Positions 21,282 to 30,636 of a DNA stretch of 43,053 nucleotides are shown one piece after another. The notes under the pieces were generated by a model that ran no database searches, was not told the origin of the DNA, and saw only the letters and a program-made list of their open reading frames with translations. Origin of the DNA: a virus. Each line of letters opens with the position of its first letter. Within the stretch, counting starts at the first letter, position 1. A program made the position numbers and the translations under genes. The DNA lies in IMG/VR virus record IMGVR_UViG_3300036045_000027, positions 1-43,053 of that record; one strand, written 5' to 3'.

Positions 21282-22327
21282 TTGGTTTTCCCTTTCTGCA
21301 TGGTGGCCACAAGCTGGAAGAAGGCACGAATAATCTTCATGTCCTCGCTCTCCGTCGCGGTCGCTTCAAGCTCTGTAATGCGTGCTTGTGCCGCATCAAG
21401 ATCGCTCCGCATCGCCGCAACCTGGGCTTGTGCATTGGCGAGCGCGGTTGTTTTCGCATCAAGCGCAATGCTCGTGCGCGTTAATTCGTGGTCAAGGCGT
21501 TCGACTATTGGCGCGAAGCCATAGGTATTGTCTTCCTTCCACCAATATTCGCAGTATCGCCAGCGTTGTCGCCAGACGCCATCGCTGTCTTTGCGAATGT
21601 TGGCGATGGGCATGTCATCCGTAGATAGGCGGTCAAGTTGTTGCACCGCGAACAAGATGCCGCCCTCGACGCGGTACCGTTGTCCATTGCCATCAGGAGG
21701 CGAAAGCCAGGCACGGCCGTCTTGCCCCCAGCCTGCGCCAAATGCTGTTTGTGGGCGCATGGTTTCTCTCCGCATGTTGAGTAATATCAGGCCACACGGC
21801 GACGCTCGCTCCAACGCCCACATCGGGTACACTTGGATCGCACCATTCGCACTGATATTGGAGTCGGCGACCAAATAGCCCTGTTCGCTCTTATGGAGGA
21901 CAGCCACCGCGTGATACTGAATGCCGCGTGCTGCCGAATTGATGCTCGCAAGCTCACTTGTGCGAGCAAGTTGTAGCAGCACAGGTCGGTTTCCAGCTTC
22001 AGCACGTAGCAGGCTCCGCCAATCAAATGCCATCTGATCGCCGCTATAATTGACTTGCTGCGCGATATCCGCTCCGCGGTTACGCAGTTCTTTGGCCATG
22101 TTGGCAACGGTGGCCGCTCCGTTTTCGCCGCATTCGCCACGAGCAAACATAGCGTCACGCATGGCAAATGCGAGGTCAATGATGGCTTGAGGATTTGCTG
22201 CTAGGCCATTGGCGCGGGTCAGGCACTGGGCAGCCGCGAACTGCGTACACAGACCATTGAACCGCCGACCAGTTGAATCAGGAAGGAACTGGCTCACCGG
22301 AATGAGCCAGGGAAGGGCAATCGCCAT
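21278..22327 (-). CDS. Endolysin with C39-like peptidase fold
   Basis: The 349-residue protein carries a papain-like catalytic set: Cys27 (GLCTQFAAAQCL), His139 (IQYHAVAVLH) and Asp155 (YLVADSN), as in C39-type peptidases. After the catalytic domain (1-175) come a middle region with several Trp (about 195-260), possibly for cell-wall binding, and a C-terminal coiled coil (about 285-330). It would cleave peptide bonds in the cell wall. It lies between the XhlA-like and holin genes, which supports the lysis role. Confidence 0.75.
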   Translation of the reverse strand: MAIALPWLIPVSQFLPDSTGRRFNGLCTQFAAAQCLTRANGLAANPQAIIDLAFAMRDAMFARGECGENGAATVANMAKELRNRGADIAQQVNYSGDQMAFDWRSLLRAEAGNRPVLLQLARTSELASINSAARGIQYHAVAVLHKSEQGYLVADSNISANGAIQVYPMWALERASPCGLILLNMRRETMRPQTAFGAGWGQDGRAWLSPPDGNGQRYRVEGGILFAVQQLDRLSTDDMPIANIRKDSDGVWRQRWRYCEYWWKEDNTYGFAPIVERLDHELTRTSIALDAKTTALANAQAQVAAMRSDLDAAQARITELEATATESEDMKIIRAFFQLVATMQKGKTK

Positions 22328-22330
22328 ATC

Positions 22331-22663
22331 TCACCTCAGATAGATAGAAACCAGAATGCCAATGGTCCCGATGAGGCCGGAAACAAAAATTCCAACTGCG
22401 GAGCATCCTAGAGCGAGCCACGGCACCATTTTTGCCGGACCATTCTCCAACTTGGAGATTTTTTCATCAAGCGATTTTACCGTCTGCTGGAACGTCGTCA
22501 CACTGACTCGATCGTCAATCTGTCGTTCGATCTCCGAACGAGGCATCATTGACGATCCCAATCGTTCAACCGCTAGCGACAGATCGGTAATCTTCTCCTC
22601 AATCCGCCGCATATCGTTGTGCCACGTGTTCCCCGTGTTCCCCCCTCCTCCGCGCATCCCCAT
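22331..22663 (-). CDS. XhlA-like lysis-associated protein
   Basis: The 110-residue protein has a coiled-coil region (about 20-80, RRIEEKITDLSLAVERLGSS ... VKSLDEKISKLEN) and a C-terminal membrane helix (about 85-108, VPWLALGCSAVGIFVSGLIG). This is the plan of XhlA/hemolysin-type lysis proteins. The ATG at 22663 is preferred because it follows the fibre stop by one base (TAGGATG); the frame extends upstream only to a TTG. Confidence 0.65.
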   Translation of the reverse strand: MGMRGGGGNTGNTWHNDMRRIEEKITDLSLAVERLGSSMMPRSEIERQIDDRVSVTTFQQTVKSLDEKISKLENGPAKMVPWLALGCSAVGIFVSGLIGTIGILVSIYLR

Positions 22664-22664
22664 C

Positions 22665-23252
22665 CTAGATATTGTTCCAGTTGGTACCGTCAAACAGCTG
22701 CACTGTGTGCGTGATTGTGTTGAAGAGCACGTCCCACGTTTTGGGTGCTATGCCATTAAATGCGAGCGTGGGTGGCGTACCGGTGAAGATGGATTGACCG
22801 GTAAATACCCTACGATCACTAATGAACGCATCAGGCGATGTCGCGGCGGCAGGAACCCGGATACGCACAATTGGGATCTCCCAGGTCGTCGAGGTCTGAG
22901 TCAGAGCTGGCGGACTGCCGCTCCCAGGTGTGCCCGCAAGGGCGACGAGGCTCATGGTATTGGCGGTAAGGTCAAGACGAACCACCACAAAATCTAACCG
23001 CTCCAGCGTCGGGTTAGCGGTAGTGAGTGTGACCGCCTCGGTCGCATCGCTATGGAAGATGAAGCCTTGGATGATCATCATGCCAGAGGCGATATTGACA
23101 TTCATGGAGCCACCAGGCACCGTTGGGTTCAACTGGTTCAAATACCCCCCAACGACGCCATTGGGGATGAAGAATCGGGCCATGAGGCTCCACTGGGTCT
23201 CGACGACGTTGGCTCCTGCGCCAGCGTCGAATGGGAAAAATGTGATCGCCAT
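22665..23252 (-). CDS. Tail fibre or baseplate structural protein
   Basis: The 195-residue protein is beta-rich, with GVVGGYLNQLNPTVPG, a segment DFVVVRLDLTANTMSL (about 95-110), PSSDAF-like AFISDRRVF and a C-terminal TVQLFDGTNWNNI. Phage receptor-binding and lower-tail proteins often share this style. It lies between the LamG tail protein and the lysis genes, the usual place for a fibre tip or baseplate protein. Confidence 0.65.
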   Translation of the reverse strand: MAITFFPFDAGAGANVVETQWSLMARFFIPNGVVGGYLNQLNPTVPGGSMNVNIASGMMIIQGFIFHSDATEAVTLTTANPTLERLDFVVVRLDLTANTMSLVALAGTPGSGSPPALTQTSTTWEIPIVRIRVPAAATSPDAFISDRRVFTGQSIFTGTPPTLAFNGIAPKTWDVLFNTITHTVQLFDGTNWNNI

Positions 23253-23255
23253 GAA

Positions 23256-25073
23256 TTAGCGTCTCCTCTCAAGAGTGTTCAGTCGTTGGGTTGCGTTCTT
23301 GGCTGACGCCGCGAACTGTTCAAGGGCCGTGATGATCTGCCCTCCGCTGGGACTGCCGACCGCCGCCACAATGGTCTCGCCCTCCTCGCTTGATACGGTG
23401 ATGGCGACCTCACGGACAATCTCCGTAAAGGTGACGCCCTCCACCGCGACCGTCACCTTATCGCCCAGAACGAAATCGGTGCCATAGCGGAGGGTGAGCG
23501 ATTCCGTCAGCACGGCATTGAAGCCCGTCGCATCCTTATTGGCGGCGAGATGCTCTGCCGCCGACTGTGCCAGCAGCGTCGTGTCGCTCGTGTCGCGCCG
23601 GTCGACGAACGCCTCAACGCGCCCGAACGAGGTGATCGATGTGGCGTCAGATGCCTCGACGAAGACGCGGGCCGTCCCTTCGCCTCCACCACCAACAATG
23701 GCGTAGTTGCCGCCCTGGGTCGGGGCCTCAACGACGTAGGTGTATTCGGCGATGTTCCCCAGCGCGTCCGAGAATTTGACGCTGCCCGTTTTATTCGCAG
23801 GCGCATAGAGCTGGAGCTGCAGATTAGTCCCAACCTGCACGACGCGAAAACCAATCTCTGGGCTGCTCTGCCGTGCAAGCTGCTGGAGGAGGCCATTGCC
23901 GTCACGGGCAACAAGCAGGTCAAAGCGGGCATTCCCCGTGACTGATGAGCCAATTACCGGATCAGCGGCAAGGGTCAATCCTGCCACTTGACGCACAGCG
24001 AGCGCGGATGCCCCCGCATTGCGGTCAACATAGCCACGGATCACGGTTGACGCTGTGCCCGTCTGGGTGTCATAGGCACGTCTGCCAAAGCGTTCGATGC
24101 CCGTCTGGTAGCGGGTGAGAATCTTGTCCGCTGCGAGGGCTGTGTTGTAAATCGCTCCCTCGTCAATGGTCCCAAGAAAATGAAATGTGGTAATAGGGTA
24201 ATTGATGAGAAAAACGGCGTTGCCGTAAACGATATTACGTGCCCCTGGCGTGCTGGTGCCGGCCTGTGCGCCATTAACATAGAAGCGCATCGTAGTTCCA
24301 TCCCAGGTCAGCGCAACGTGATACCAGGTATTGATACTGATGGTGGTAAAGCCGAACTGGACAATCGTGGTTCCCAACTCCACAAACACGCTTGCAAACT
24401 GATTGATATAGATGCTGACATTGTTCGTCCCGCCTCCCGCATTCCCGAACGCAAAGACCGTATAGTACACCCCTGCCCCCGGCAAGGTGGAAATGCGGAA
24501 CCAGCACTCCCAGGTCCAGGACGTATTCCCGGTAGGAAGTCCGGTCGTTGGGACAACCAGTGAGGACACGCCTGTGGTCGTGATGGCCGTATCCGGATCA
24601 TCCAGCGCACCTGCCTGGCTATACGTGACCGCTGCGCCCCCGTACACCGCCCCGGCACTGTTGCCTGTACGGTCGATGGGACCACCACTGGCCTCATTCA
24701 TCCGGTAATAACGCAGCGGCGAATCTGCGAGAATGAGGGCACTATACGGGTAATCCCACACGCTCCATGCCTGGCGATACGCGAGCCAGAGCAGATCATC
24801 ACTGCCGCTCACAACGAGTTTTTCTTCACTGATGCCTTTCCGCTCAATACGTCGAATGGGACCAGAGAGCAGAAACACCCCATCACGATAGACGACGATG
24901 CCATTGCCGATGGTGGCGAGGTTCCCGGCCTGCGCATGGGCCGTGTCGATTTCGAGCACCCATGAGGCGATATTATTGAATCGCAGGACGCAGGAGAAGC
25001 GGTCATACTGATCGATCTGCCCGACCAATTGACGGCTGCTGTTGCGCACATAGATGGTATACGACCCTGGCAT
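23256..25073 (-). CDS. Tail-associated protein with inserted LamG-like domain
   Basis: The 605-residue protein starts at ATG 25073, three bases after the distal tail gene. Residues about 1-90 and 335-605 resemble gp37-like siphovirus tail proteins (YTIYVRNSSRQLVGQIDQ and AEYTYVVEAPTQGGNYAIVGG). Between them, about 100-310, is a Laminin-G/concanavalin-like domain (SWTWECWFRIS, WYHVALTWDGTTMRFYVNG, GTIDEGAIYNTAL), which normally binds sugars. It would be at the tail tip and could make the first contact with host surface glycans. Confidence 0.75.
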   Translation of the reverse strand: MPGSYTIYVRNSSRQLVGQIDQYDRFSCVLRFNNIASWVLEIDTAHAQAGNLATIGNGIVVYRDGVFLLSGPIRRIERKGISEEKLVVSGSDDLLWLAYRQAWSVWDYPYSALILADSPLRYYRMNEASGGPIDRTGNSAGAVYGGAAVTYSQAGALDDPDTAITTTGVSSLVVPTTGLPTGNTSWTWECWFRISTLPGAGVYYTVFAFGNAGGGTNNVSIYINQFASVFVELGTTIVQFGFTTISINTWYHVALTWDGTTMRFYVNGAQAGTSTPGARNIVYGNAVFLINYPITTFHFLGTIDEGAIYNTALAADKILTRYQTGIERFGRRAYDTQTGTASTVIRGYVDRNAGASALAVRQVAGLTLAADPVIGSSVTGNARFDLLVARDGNGLLQQLARQSSPEIGFRVVQVGTNLQLQLYAPANKTGSVKFSDALGNIAEYTYVVEAPTQGGNYAIVGGGGEGTARVFVEASDATSITSFGRVEAFVDRRDTSDTTLLAQSAAEHLAANKDATGFNAVLTESLTLRYGTDFVLGDKVTVAVEGVTFTEIVREVAITVSSEEGETIVAAVGSPSGGQIITALEQFAASAKNATQRLNTLERRR

Positions 25074-25075
25074 GG

Positions 25076-25948
25076 CTACACCCCCAACCAGCGACGCTTG
25101 TATTGCAATTGAATCGAGGACGCACTGGTTGTCCCGCTCATGGTGAGCGCGACCGTATTGGCTCCCCTCACGAGCGGCCAAAGTTCGCTCGTCGCCGAGA
25201 GCGTTGAGAACTGGCTCGTGTTATTCTCGCGGAGAATCGTTTTCACGCCTGGACTCGTGTTGATGATGAGCGATTGCCCCGCAGTCAGCGTAATGGTGCA
25301 GGAGATCGATTTGCTCGTCGTGCTATTGGTCAATATCGGATTCGTCCCTGGCCCAGTAATCGTCCAAACTGGCCACGCCTCCACGTCGCCATCGTTGTTT
25401 ACGGCAAAGCTTGAAAGCACACCTGAAGAACTGATTCGCCAAGGATTTCCTAGCCAGGGGTTCCCGAAGAATGCGACCGCTGCCCCTTGCGAAAAAGTAG
25501 ATACCGTAGCGAGCGCATCATACCAGAAAGGGTCGAGCGCACGAAAGCGCAGGCTAAAGAGATGCCAACCTGGGCCACGTGACTGCTCCGATTCAACCCC
25601 GCTCAGCCCGTCTACGCAGATGCAGAAGAGATCGCGGGTAGTTGCATCCTCGCCTACATAGCGGAGCGTCCCTGTGCCCCGCGTGGGATTGAGTTGGTTG
25701 ATGAGTGAGCGACGGGCCTGCTCCAGAGCCGCCTCACCGCTCGATTTGATGAGGACATAAAGTTGCACCTCGCGCGGATCAAGCTTGAGATATTTTAAAA
25801 CCGCTCCAGGCGAGAGCGGAATATCCTGCTCAATAGGACGAGTTGGGGGCGCGAACAGCCCGTCTCTCCCAGAGACAAGGTAATAGCCCGCTGAGCCATC
25901 GAGCGCGACCACGCTCGCGCTTGGGGCAATGAACGAAAGATTAGCCAT
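25076..25948 (-). CDS. Distal tail protein (Dit-like)
   Basis: The 290-residue protein follows the tape measure gene with 8 bp overlap, the usual place of Dit. It has beta-rich halves: PTRPIEQDIPLSPGAVLKYL in the N-terminal ring-like part, FRALDPFWYD at about 125-134, and a C-terminal domain with repeated Thr/Ser strands. Dit forms the hexameric ring that joins the tail tube to the tail tip. Confidence 0.7.
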   Translation of the reverse strand: MANLSFIAPSASVVALDGSAGYYLVSGRDGLFAPPTRPIEQDIPLSPGAVLKYLKLDPREVQLYVLIKSSGEAALEQARRSLINQLNPTRGTGTLRYVGEDATTRDLFCICVDGLSGVESEQSRGPGWHLFSLRFRALDPFWYDALATVSTFSQGAAVAFFGNPWLGNPWRISSSGVLSSFAVNNDGDVEAWPVWTITGPGTNPILTNSTTSKSISCTITLTAGQSLIINTSPGVKTILRENNTSQFSTLSATSELWPLVRGANTVALTMSGTTSASSIQLQYKRRWLGV

Positions 25949-27884
25949 AGAGCACCTCCATATCGCGAAGATACGCGATGAGATCGCGTGCCTGCATACG
26001 CCCTCCCCCGTTCACGGTGATATTATAGGTGCGAGTCCCCTCGCGGCCCTCGCCCTGCAGCATCTGCTCCGTTGCGGCATTTGGGACGACCCGCGACCCC
26101 GCCGGCAGAAAGACCGCCTCTCTCCCGCGCTCCCCCACAATCGCCATCCCGGAATACGGCATGATGCCGCCATCAGCAAATTTGGGCATGATGCCTCCGA
26201 AGAAATCGCCGACGCCGCTGAATGCGCCCCCAACGGTTTCTTCCACTTTTTTCTTGAGATCGCCCGCCATCCTCCCAACGCCAACGATGATGGCCATGAT
26301 CAACTGCTCCCCCTTTTCAATCAGGCTCTCTGGGAGTCCTCCTAAGAATTCAAGGATGCCTTCTCCTAAGCCATAGAAGAATCCCAAGATGGTACGCACC
26401 CCGCCCTCAAATACCTGCCATAAGCCCGCCATAATCTCCACCGCCGCCTTCTCCATGCGTTGCCGATCGCCCGTCAGGAGCGCGACGATGAAATCGAAGA
26501 CATTGGTAAAGATCCGCACTAACCCTTCGACGACCATGATGATGCCATCAAAGGCTCGCGCCAACCCATTGATCACGCCAACGAGGAGCGCGAACGCAGT
26601 GGCAAGCACCGTGCCTGCGATGAGCGCGATCGCATCAAAAAGCGGCTTCAGTTTTTCAAGATGCTTACCCATACGCTCAAAGGCTGGCCGACCCCGTTCA
26701 ATCGCCTCCTGCATGCGGAGAAGGGCGGGCGCAAGGCTCGCCTGAATCCCCTGCCAGATATCGCCAAGGATGCGGAGGAAATTTTCGACCGCTGGCCCTG
26801 CGACCACGCCCAAGACCGTGCCGATACCCACAAGCGCGTCTCGGAGCAGCGCAAGTTGGCGGGTCACTAGTTCGGATGTGGCAAATGAACGAAAGGCATC
26901 AAGAAGCGGCGAGAGCCGAGGTCCGACCTCAGCGAAGACCGTGCCGATAGCCGAAAATGCAGGAACGACCCGCGTTTCGATAAAGGAGGCAACCGCGACA
27001 AGCGCATCGCCGAGCCGTTCGCCGATGGTGGTCGCAAGCTCAGCAAAAGCAGGAGAGGAGACATAATCGGTAAGGTTCGTCAGCGCAACCTTTGCACGCT
27101 CAAACAGTGGGCCAGAGATGGTCATCCATGCAAGTCGCAGATTATCAGCCAGCGTTGTCATCAAGCCATTGAATGTGCGGGATTGGGCCTGCATTTGGCC
27201 GCCAAAGGATTTATTCATGCCATCAAGGATGATCGGTATGGCTTTCGATGCTGGCAAGAGACCGCGTTCGATCATGTCCATGAGTTCGGCAGTCGTGACG
27301 CCAATGCCATCTGCGATAATTCTCCAGACCGGAAGACCGACCTCGGTGAGTTGCAGCATCTCCTGCGCACTGATTTTTGTGCGGGCCTGCATCTGGCCAA
27401 GGGCGCGAACCACACGCTGAATCTCGTACGCTCCCCCACCAAGACCCGCTACCGCGTCACCGATGTTGGTCATCATCGGGATGATTTCCTGCGCAGTGAA
27501 GCCGAACGCGAGGAGTTTCTGGGACGCTTCGACGAGTTGGGGAAATTCAAAGGGGGTCTTTGCGGCAAAGACGAACAGTTCATTCAGCATCGTCTTCGCG
27601 GCTTCAGATGAGCGCAAAAGACCTGTCATGGCGATTGTGGCCTGCTCAAAGTCAGCGGCAGGCTTCAATGCCGCCATGCTCAGATTGGCGAGGCCACCAA
27701 TGAGGGCTTGGATGCCGCCTGCGACGACCGTGAGATCGCGGGCCATGGCGAGACCCGCCATGGCCATCTGGCCGAAGCTGCGGCGATTCTGCTCAACGTT
27801 CTGGTGCATGCGCGATAAGCCGCGTTCCGCTTCTTGCGTATCGGCTCCCACGCGGACCATGAGTTGTGCTGCGGTAATCGCCAT
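25941..27884 (-). CDS. Tape measure protein
   Basis: The 647-residue protein has an N-terminal TP901-type tape-measure core (DFEQATIAMTGLLRSS, MLQLTEVGLPVWRIIA, SRTFNGLMTTLADNLRLAW) followed by hydrophobic helices in the middle (about 395-450). The C-terminus has FADGGIMPYSGMAIVGERGREAVFLP, a segment typical of tape measures. At about 0.15 nm per residue it would set a tail near 97 nm. Its start overlaps the chaperone stop (TAATG). Confidence 0.85.
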   Translation of the reverse strand: MAITAAQLMVRVGADTQEAERGLSRMHQNVEQNRRSFGQMAMAGLAMARDLTVVAGGIQALIGGLANLSMAALKPAADFEQATIAMTGLLRSSEAAKTMLNELFVFAAKTPFEFPQLVEASQKLLAFGFTAQEIIPMMTNIGDAVAGLGGGAYEIQRVVRALGQMQARTKISAQEMLQLTEVGLPVWRIIADGIGVTTAELMDMIERGLLPASKAIPIILDGMNKSFGGQMQAQSRTFNGLMTTLADNLRLAWMTISGPLFERAKVALTNLTDYVSSPAFAELATTIGERLGDALVAVASFIETRVVPAFSAIGTVFAEVGPRLSPLLDAFRSFATSELVTRQLALLRDALVGIGTVLGVVAGPAVENFLRILGDIWQGIQASLAPALLRMQEAIERGRPAFERMGKHLEKLKPLFDAIALIAGTVLATAFALLVGVINGLARAFDGIIMVVEGLVRIFTNVFDFIVALLTGDRQRMEKAAVEIMAGLWQVFEGGVRTILGFFYGLGEGILEFLGGLPESLIEKGEQLIMAIIVGVGRMAGDLKKKVEETVGGAFSGVGDFFGGIMPKFADGGIMPYSGMAIVGERGREAVFLPAGSRVVPNAATEQMLQGEGREGTRTYNITVNGGGRMQARDLIAYLRDMEVLYG

Positions 27885-28081
27885 TAGAATGGTTCTTTCT
27901 GGATGCCTTGGTCAATGAGAGCGCGGGCCTGCTTATGAATCGCTGCCCATATGCGCCAGATATAGGGTTGGCTGAGCAGTTCCCAGGGCGGGCACATGAG
28001 ATGCCTGGCCATTTCGATCAGATGGAATTCCTCAGGGATGACGCCGCCAGGGAGTTGGTTGACTTTGCCCTTAGTCAACAC
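27884..28081 (-). CDS. Tail assembly chaperone, second frame
   Basis: The 65-residue frame (GTG at 28081) contains PEEFHLIEMARHLMCPPWELLSQPYIWRIW, typical of small proteins between the chaperone and tape measure. It is in the -1 frame relative to the chaperone, and this frame is open from 28135, upstream of the GTG. It may be translated as the extension of the chaperone by frameshift, in the manner of lambda gpG-T, or as a separate protein. Confidence 0.65.
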   Translation of the reverse strand: MLTKGKVNQLPGGVIPEEFHLIEMARHLMCPPWELLSQPYIWRIWAAIHKQARALIDQGIQKEPF

Positions 28082-28101
28082 AAAGCGGCTAATGGCAACG
28101 G

Positions 28102-28455
28102 CTACGTCATCCCCCGCGCTTCCCCCTGGGCATCCTCAAAGATGGCCTGAAGCAAAGCGGTCCGAAACGGCACGGGTAAACCGGAAACCACCTCGCGCGT
28201 CACCGGAATGGGGCCACCGCCTTCCTCTTCAAGCACGTCCCAAGTGGCGACAAGATCCAAGATCATGTCAGCGGACGCGGTAAACGCGGTCTCGATCTGA
28301 TGGATACCGCACGCAGCCGCCGTGATGTCGCGGAGACGCCCGATGATGCGTTCCGTGAACATGCTAGGGCGGTAGGTGACATTCACGGTCTCCCCCATGA
28401 AGGGAAAAGACACGCTTGCGGTATCGGAGGCAATCTTCTGAAGGGTTATTGGCAT
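28102..28455 (-). CDS. Tail assembly chaperone
   Basis: The 117-residue protein (MGETVNVTYRPSMFTERIIGRLRD, ending DAQGEARGMT) lies directly between the tail tube and the tape measure, where gpG-like chaperones are found. Two GGGGG runs on the minus strand, at 28122-28126 and 28111-28115, lie in the last ten codons, and the -1 frame there is open into the next gene. The chaperone would bind the tape measure before tube assembly. Confidence 0.7.
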   Translation of the reverse strand: MPITLQKIASDTASVSFPFMGETVNVTYRPSMFTERIIGRLRDITAAACGIHQIETAFTASADMILDLVATWDVLEEEGGGPIPVTREVVSGLPVPFRTALLQAIFEDAQGEARGMT

Positions 28456-28461
28456 TGCGGG

Positions 28462-29457
28462 TTATCCTAACTGTGCGGAAGAGACGGTATTCGTGACGCG
28501 GATATCGAGGGCTTTCCCCCATGCTCCGTCATCAAGGATGTCAAAGTTGTACTCTCGTGCATAGACGCCATTCACATCTGTCCACGCTTCACGGCTTTTG
28601 AGAATCGCAGCGATATCCGTCTGAAACAGATGGTCTGCCGAGGTCTCGATGTTTGCGCCTTGGCACTGGAGGCGAATATAGCGAGTGACGCCTGTGGCGA
28701 GGTCAACCGAGAGCGTGCGTGAGGTCGAATTCTCGGCGAGGACGAGTTTGAGTTCCGTTTGCGGCTTCATCGACACATGGGAGCGGAACGAGGTCTGGGC
28801 ACGGTCAGCGTCCCAGAAGGGCGCAAACGCATTCTTGTAGCTCCACGTGGCCGACAGGAACGTGGTGGTAAGCTGCGTCCCGCCGATGCTCCCACTTGCG
28901 CTATCCGCGTACACGTTGATGTGCCCCCCTGCGATGGGCTGAGACGACAAGAACGCGGGAGAAGAAGTGAACCCTGCGCCCGTGACGTGTTTACGAGCAA
29001 AGCCTTCACCACTATACGAGACACCATTCTGTCGGTCGTAGGTGACTTCGATACCTGTCACGATGCCATAATTGATCTCATTGACGTTGTTGGCATCGCC
29101 CCATTCGATGAACCACGATCGCGGGGTGATGTCTCCGGTCGTGCCAGGCGTGTAGTTCCGCTGCTTGCCCTGATTGGTAGACCCAACATCGGTCACGGAT
29201 GATGTGCCGAACAGGTTCTCTAGGATGAAGAGCAATTCCGTGTAACTGCCCTCGCCCGTGAACGTGAAACTAACCCACTCGGTATTGACGACATGGTGAG
29301 TCATGAACCGCCGTCCATTGGCGGAAAACTGCTTTGTCCCGATCTCTGGCTTGAATGTGAATGCGATGGCGCGACATTGGCGGTTCGCCGACGTGCCCGT
29401 GCCTATGGGCGACTCGAAGCCTAACTGCACCCGCTGCGTACTATTTGGAAATGCCAT
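28462..29457 (-). CDS. Major tail (tube) protein
   Basis: The 331-residue protein starts MAFPNSTQRVQLGFESPIGTG, like tube proteins of siphoviruses. It has beta-rich sequence with GEGSYTELLFILENLFG (about 68-84) and IVTGIEVTYDRQNG (about 129-142). It is placed before the chaperones and after the tail terminator, as expected. It should form the tail tube hexamer rings. Confidence 0.75.
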   Translation of the reverse strand: MAFPNSTQRVQLGFESPIGTGTSANRQCRAIAFTFKPEIGTKQFSANGRRFMTHHVVNTEWVSFTFTGEGSYTELLFILENLFGTSSVTDVGSTNQGKQRNYTPGTTGDITPRSWFIEWGDANNVNEINYGIVTGIEVTYDRQNGVSYSGEGFARKHVTGAGFTSSPAFLSSQPIAGGHINVYADSASGSIGGTQLTTTFLSATWSYKNAFAPFWDADRAQTSFRSHVSMKPQTELKLVLAENSTSRTLSVDLATGVTRYIRLQCQGANIETSADHLFQTDIAAILKSREAWTDVNGVYAREYNFDILDDGAWGKALDIRVTNTVSSAQLG

Positions 29458-29460
29458 AGC

Positions 29461-29874
29461 TTACTCCTTGACCCAGATGCGGTATTGGCCGCCAATGGTC
29501 GTCATGAGGACGCCTCCCGCCTCTTCATCGAAGATGATCTCCTGCTCGCGCAGGCATTGATAGATCGTGCTCCCTGATGCGGTGCCACTTCCCCGCTGGA
29601 TGAGGGCATCTACGCGGTCCATAATCGTCACAAGCGTCGTGTCTTGCGTGCTGCGGCCAATGGCTTTGACGACGATCACCTGCTCCGTGAAGAACCGGAA
29701 CCCTGGCGCACCATCCACGTCCCGCGAGCCTTGCTGCTGAATGATCATAAACGGCAGACCCGTTCCAGAGGGGGCCTGACCACGAAAGATGCCACCCGTC
29801 GCATTCGCGGTGATGGTGGCATCTCCGCTGAGCTTGGTCACAAGCCACTGGATGGCCCGCATCCCTTCCATCAT
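29461..29874 (-). CDS. Tail terminator-like protein
   Basis: The 137-residue protein (IQWLVTKLSGDATITANATGGIF, IIQQQGSRDVDGA, ending GGQYRIWVKE) fits the size and position of tail terminator proteins of the DUF3168/gpU type. It overlaps the gene upstream by 4 bp and lies before the tube gene. It would cap the tail tube and join it to the neck. Confidence 0.65.
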   Translation of the reverse strand: MMEGMRAIQWLVTKLSGDATITANATGGIFRGQAPSGTGLPFMIIQQQGSRDVDGAPGFRFFTEQVIVVKAIGRSTQDTTLVTIMDRVDALIQRGSGTASGSTIYQCLREQEIIFDEEAGGVLMTTIGGQYRIWVKE

Positions 29875-30278
29875 GATTGGAGCCTCCGTTCGATGGCCGC
29901 CATCGCTGCCGTAAAGACCGGACGTACGGCTTCGGCAGCAGGGATGAGAAAGGGCTGGGCGGCCATGCGGCTCGTGCCGTACTCGACATAGATGGCGTAT
30001 GCGGCTCCAACTGCAACGATGGCTTCGGTGTCAGTCATGGGACGTGCCACAGGTGGGAGCAGATCGCCCTGCTTTGACGGATCAGATACAAGCCGTGCGC
30101 CGTAGCTGGAACTTTTTGCTGTGGCGACATAGACCGAACTACGCATGAACCCCGTATCGACCGCTGCGGCAAGTTGGGCGCGGGCCTGAATGTCAAATGC
30201 CGTGCGCGTCACAATCTGTGTGCGAGCCGCTTTGAGCTTCTCGCGCAATTTGTCAAAATTGTTGAATTCGCTCGGCAT
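29871..30278 (-). CDS. Neck / tail completion protein (HK97 gp10-like)
   Basis: The 135-residue protein contains DIQARAQLAAAVDTGFMRSSVYV and AIYVEYGTSRMAAQPFLIPAAEA. The VEYGTxRMxAQPFLxPA pattern is characteristic of HK97 gp10-like neck proteins. The ATG at 30278 is preferred; the frame extends upstream over the end of the stopper gene without an SD. It links head and tail. Confidence 0.8.
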   Translation of the reverse strand: MPSEFNNFDKLREKLKAARTQIVTRTAFDIQARAQLAAAVDTGFMRSSVYVATAKSSSYGARLVSDPSKQGDLLPPVARPMTDTEAIVAVGAAYAIYVEYGTSRMAAQPFLIPAAEAVRPVFTAAMAAIERRLQS

Positions 30279-30279
30279 A

Positions 30280-30636
30280 TTACACCTTCGTGCAGATGGC
30301 TCGCGTGAAAACCAGCCACGTTTCATTGACATCGGCTACCTGAATAAAATACGTGACGCTGCCGATGACGAGCCGATCCCCAGCACGGATTGCGGTCTCA
30401 ATCGGAAGCAGAATCTCGAAAAGCGGTTGCTCTCGTTGGCGTTCCGCCTCCAGTTGCATCTGGTTCGTCTGCGAAAATGGCGCGATGTGGGCGGCGACAG
30501 TCCCCTGCGTTGCCCACGTTTCCCCTGGCTGGCCATAGCTGCCAGCGGTCGCGGTGTTGCGCTGCCACGTGGCAGACTCGACGAGAATCCGAGCCGCTTC
30601 GGTGCGCATGGCGGCAAGTTCGCTTGCAGGGAGCAT
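30280..30636 (-). CDS. Head closure / stopper protein
   Basis: The 118-residue protein (ATWQRNTATAGSYGQPGETWATQG, RAGDRLVIGSVTYFIQVADVNET) is of the head-tail joining type. The sequence DRLVIGSVTYFI is a common core of these beta-barrel stoppers. It overlaps the connector gene upstream by one base. It would close the portal channel after packaging. Confidence 0.7.
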   Translation of the reverse strand: MLPASELAAMRTEAARILVESATWQRNTATAGSYGQPGETWATQGTVAAHIAPFSQTNQMQLEAERQREQPLFEILLPIETAIRAGDRLVIGSVTYFIQVADVNETWLVFTRAICTKV

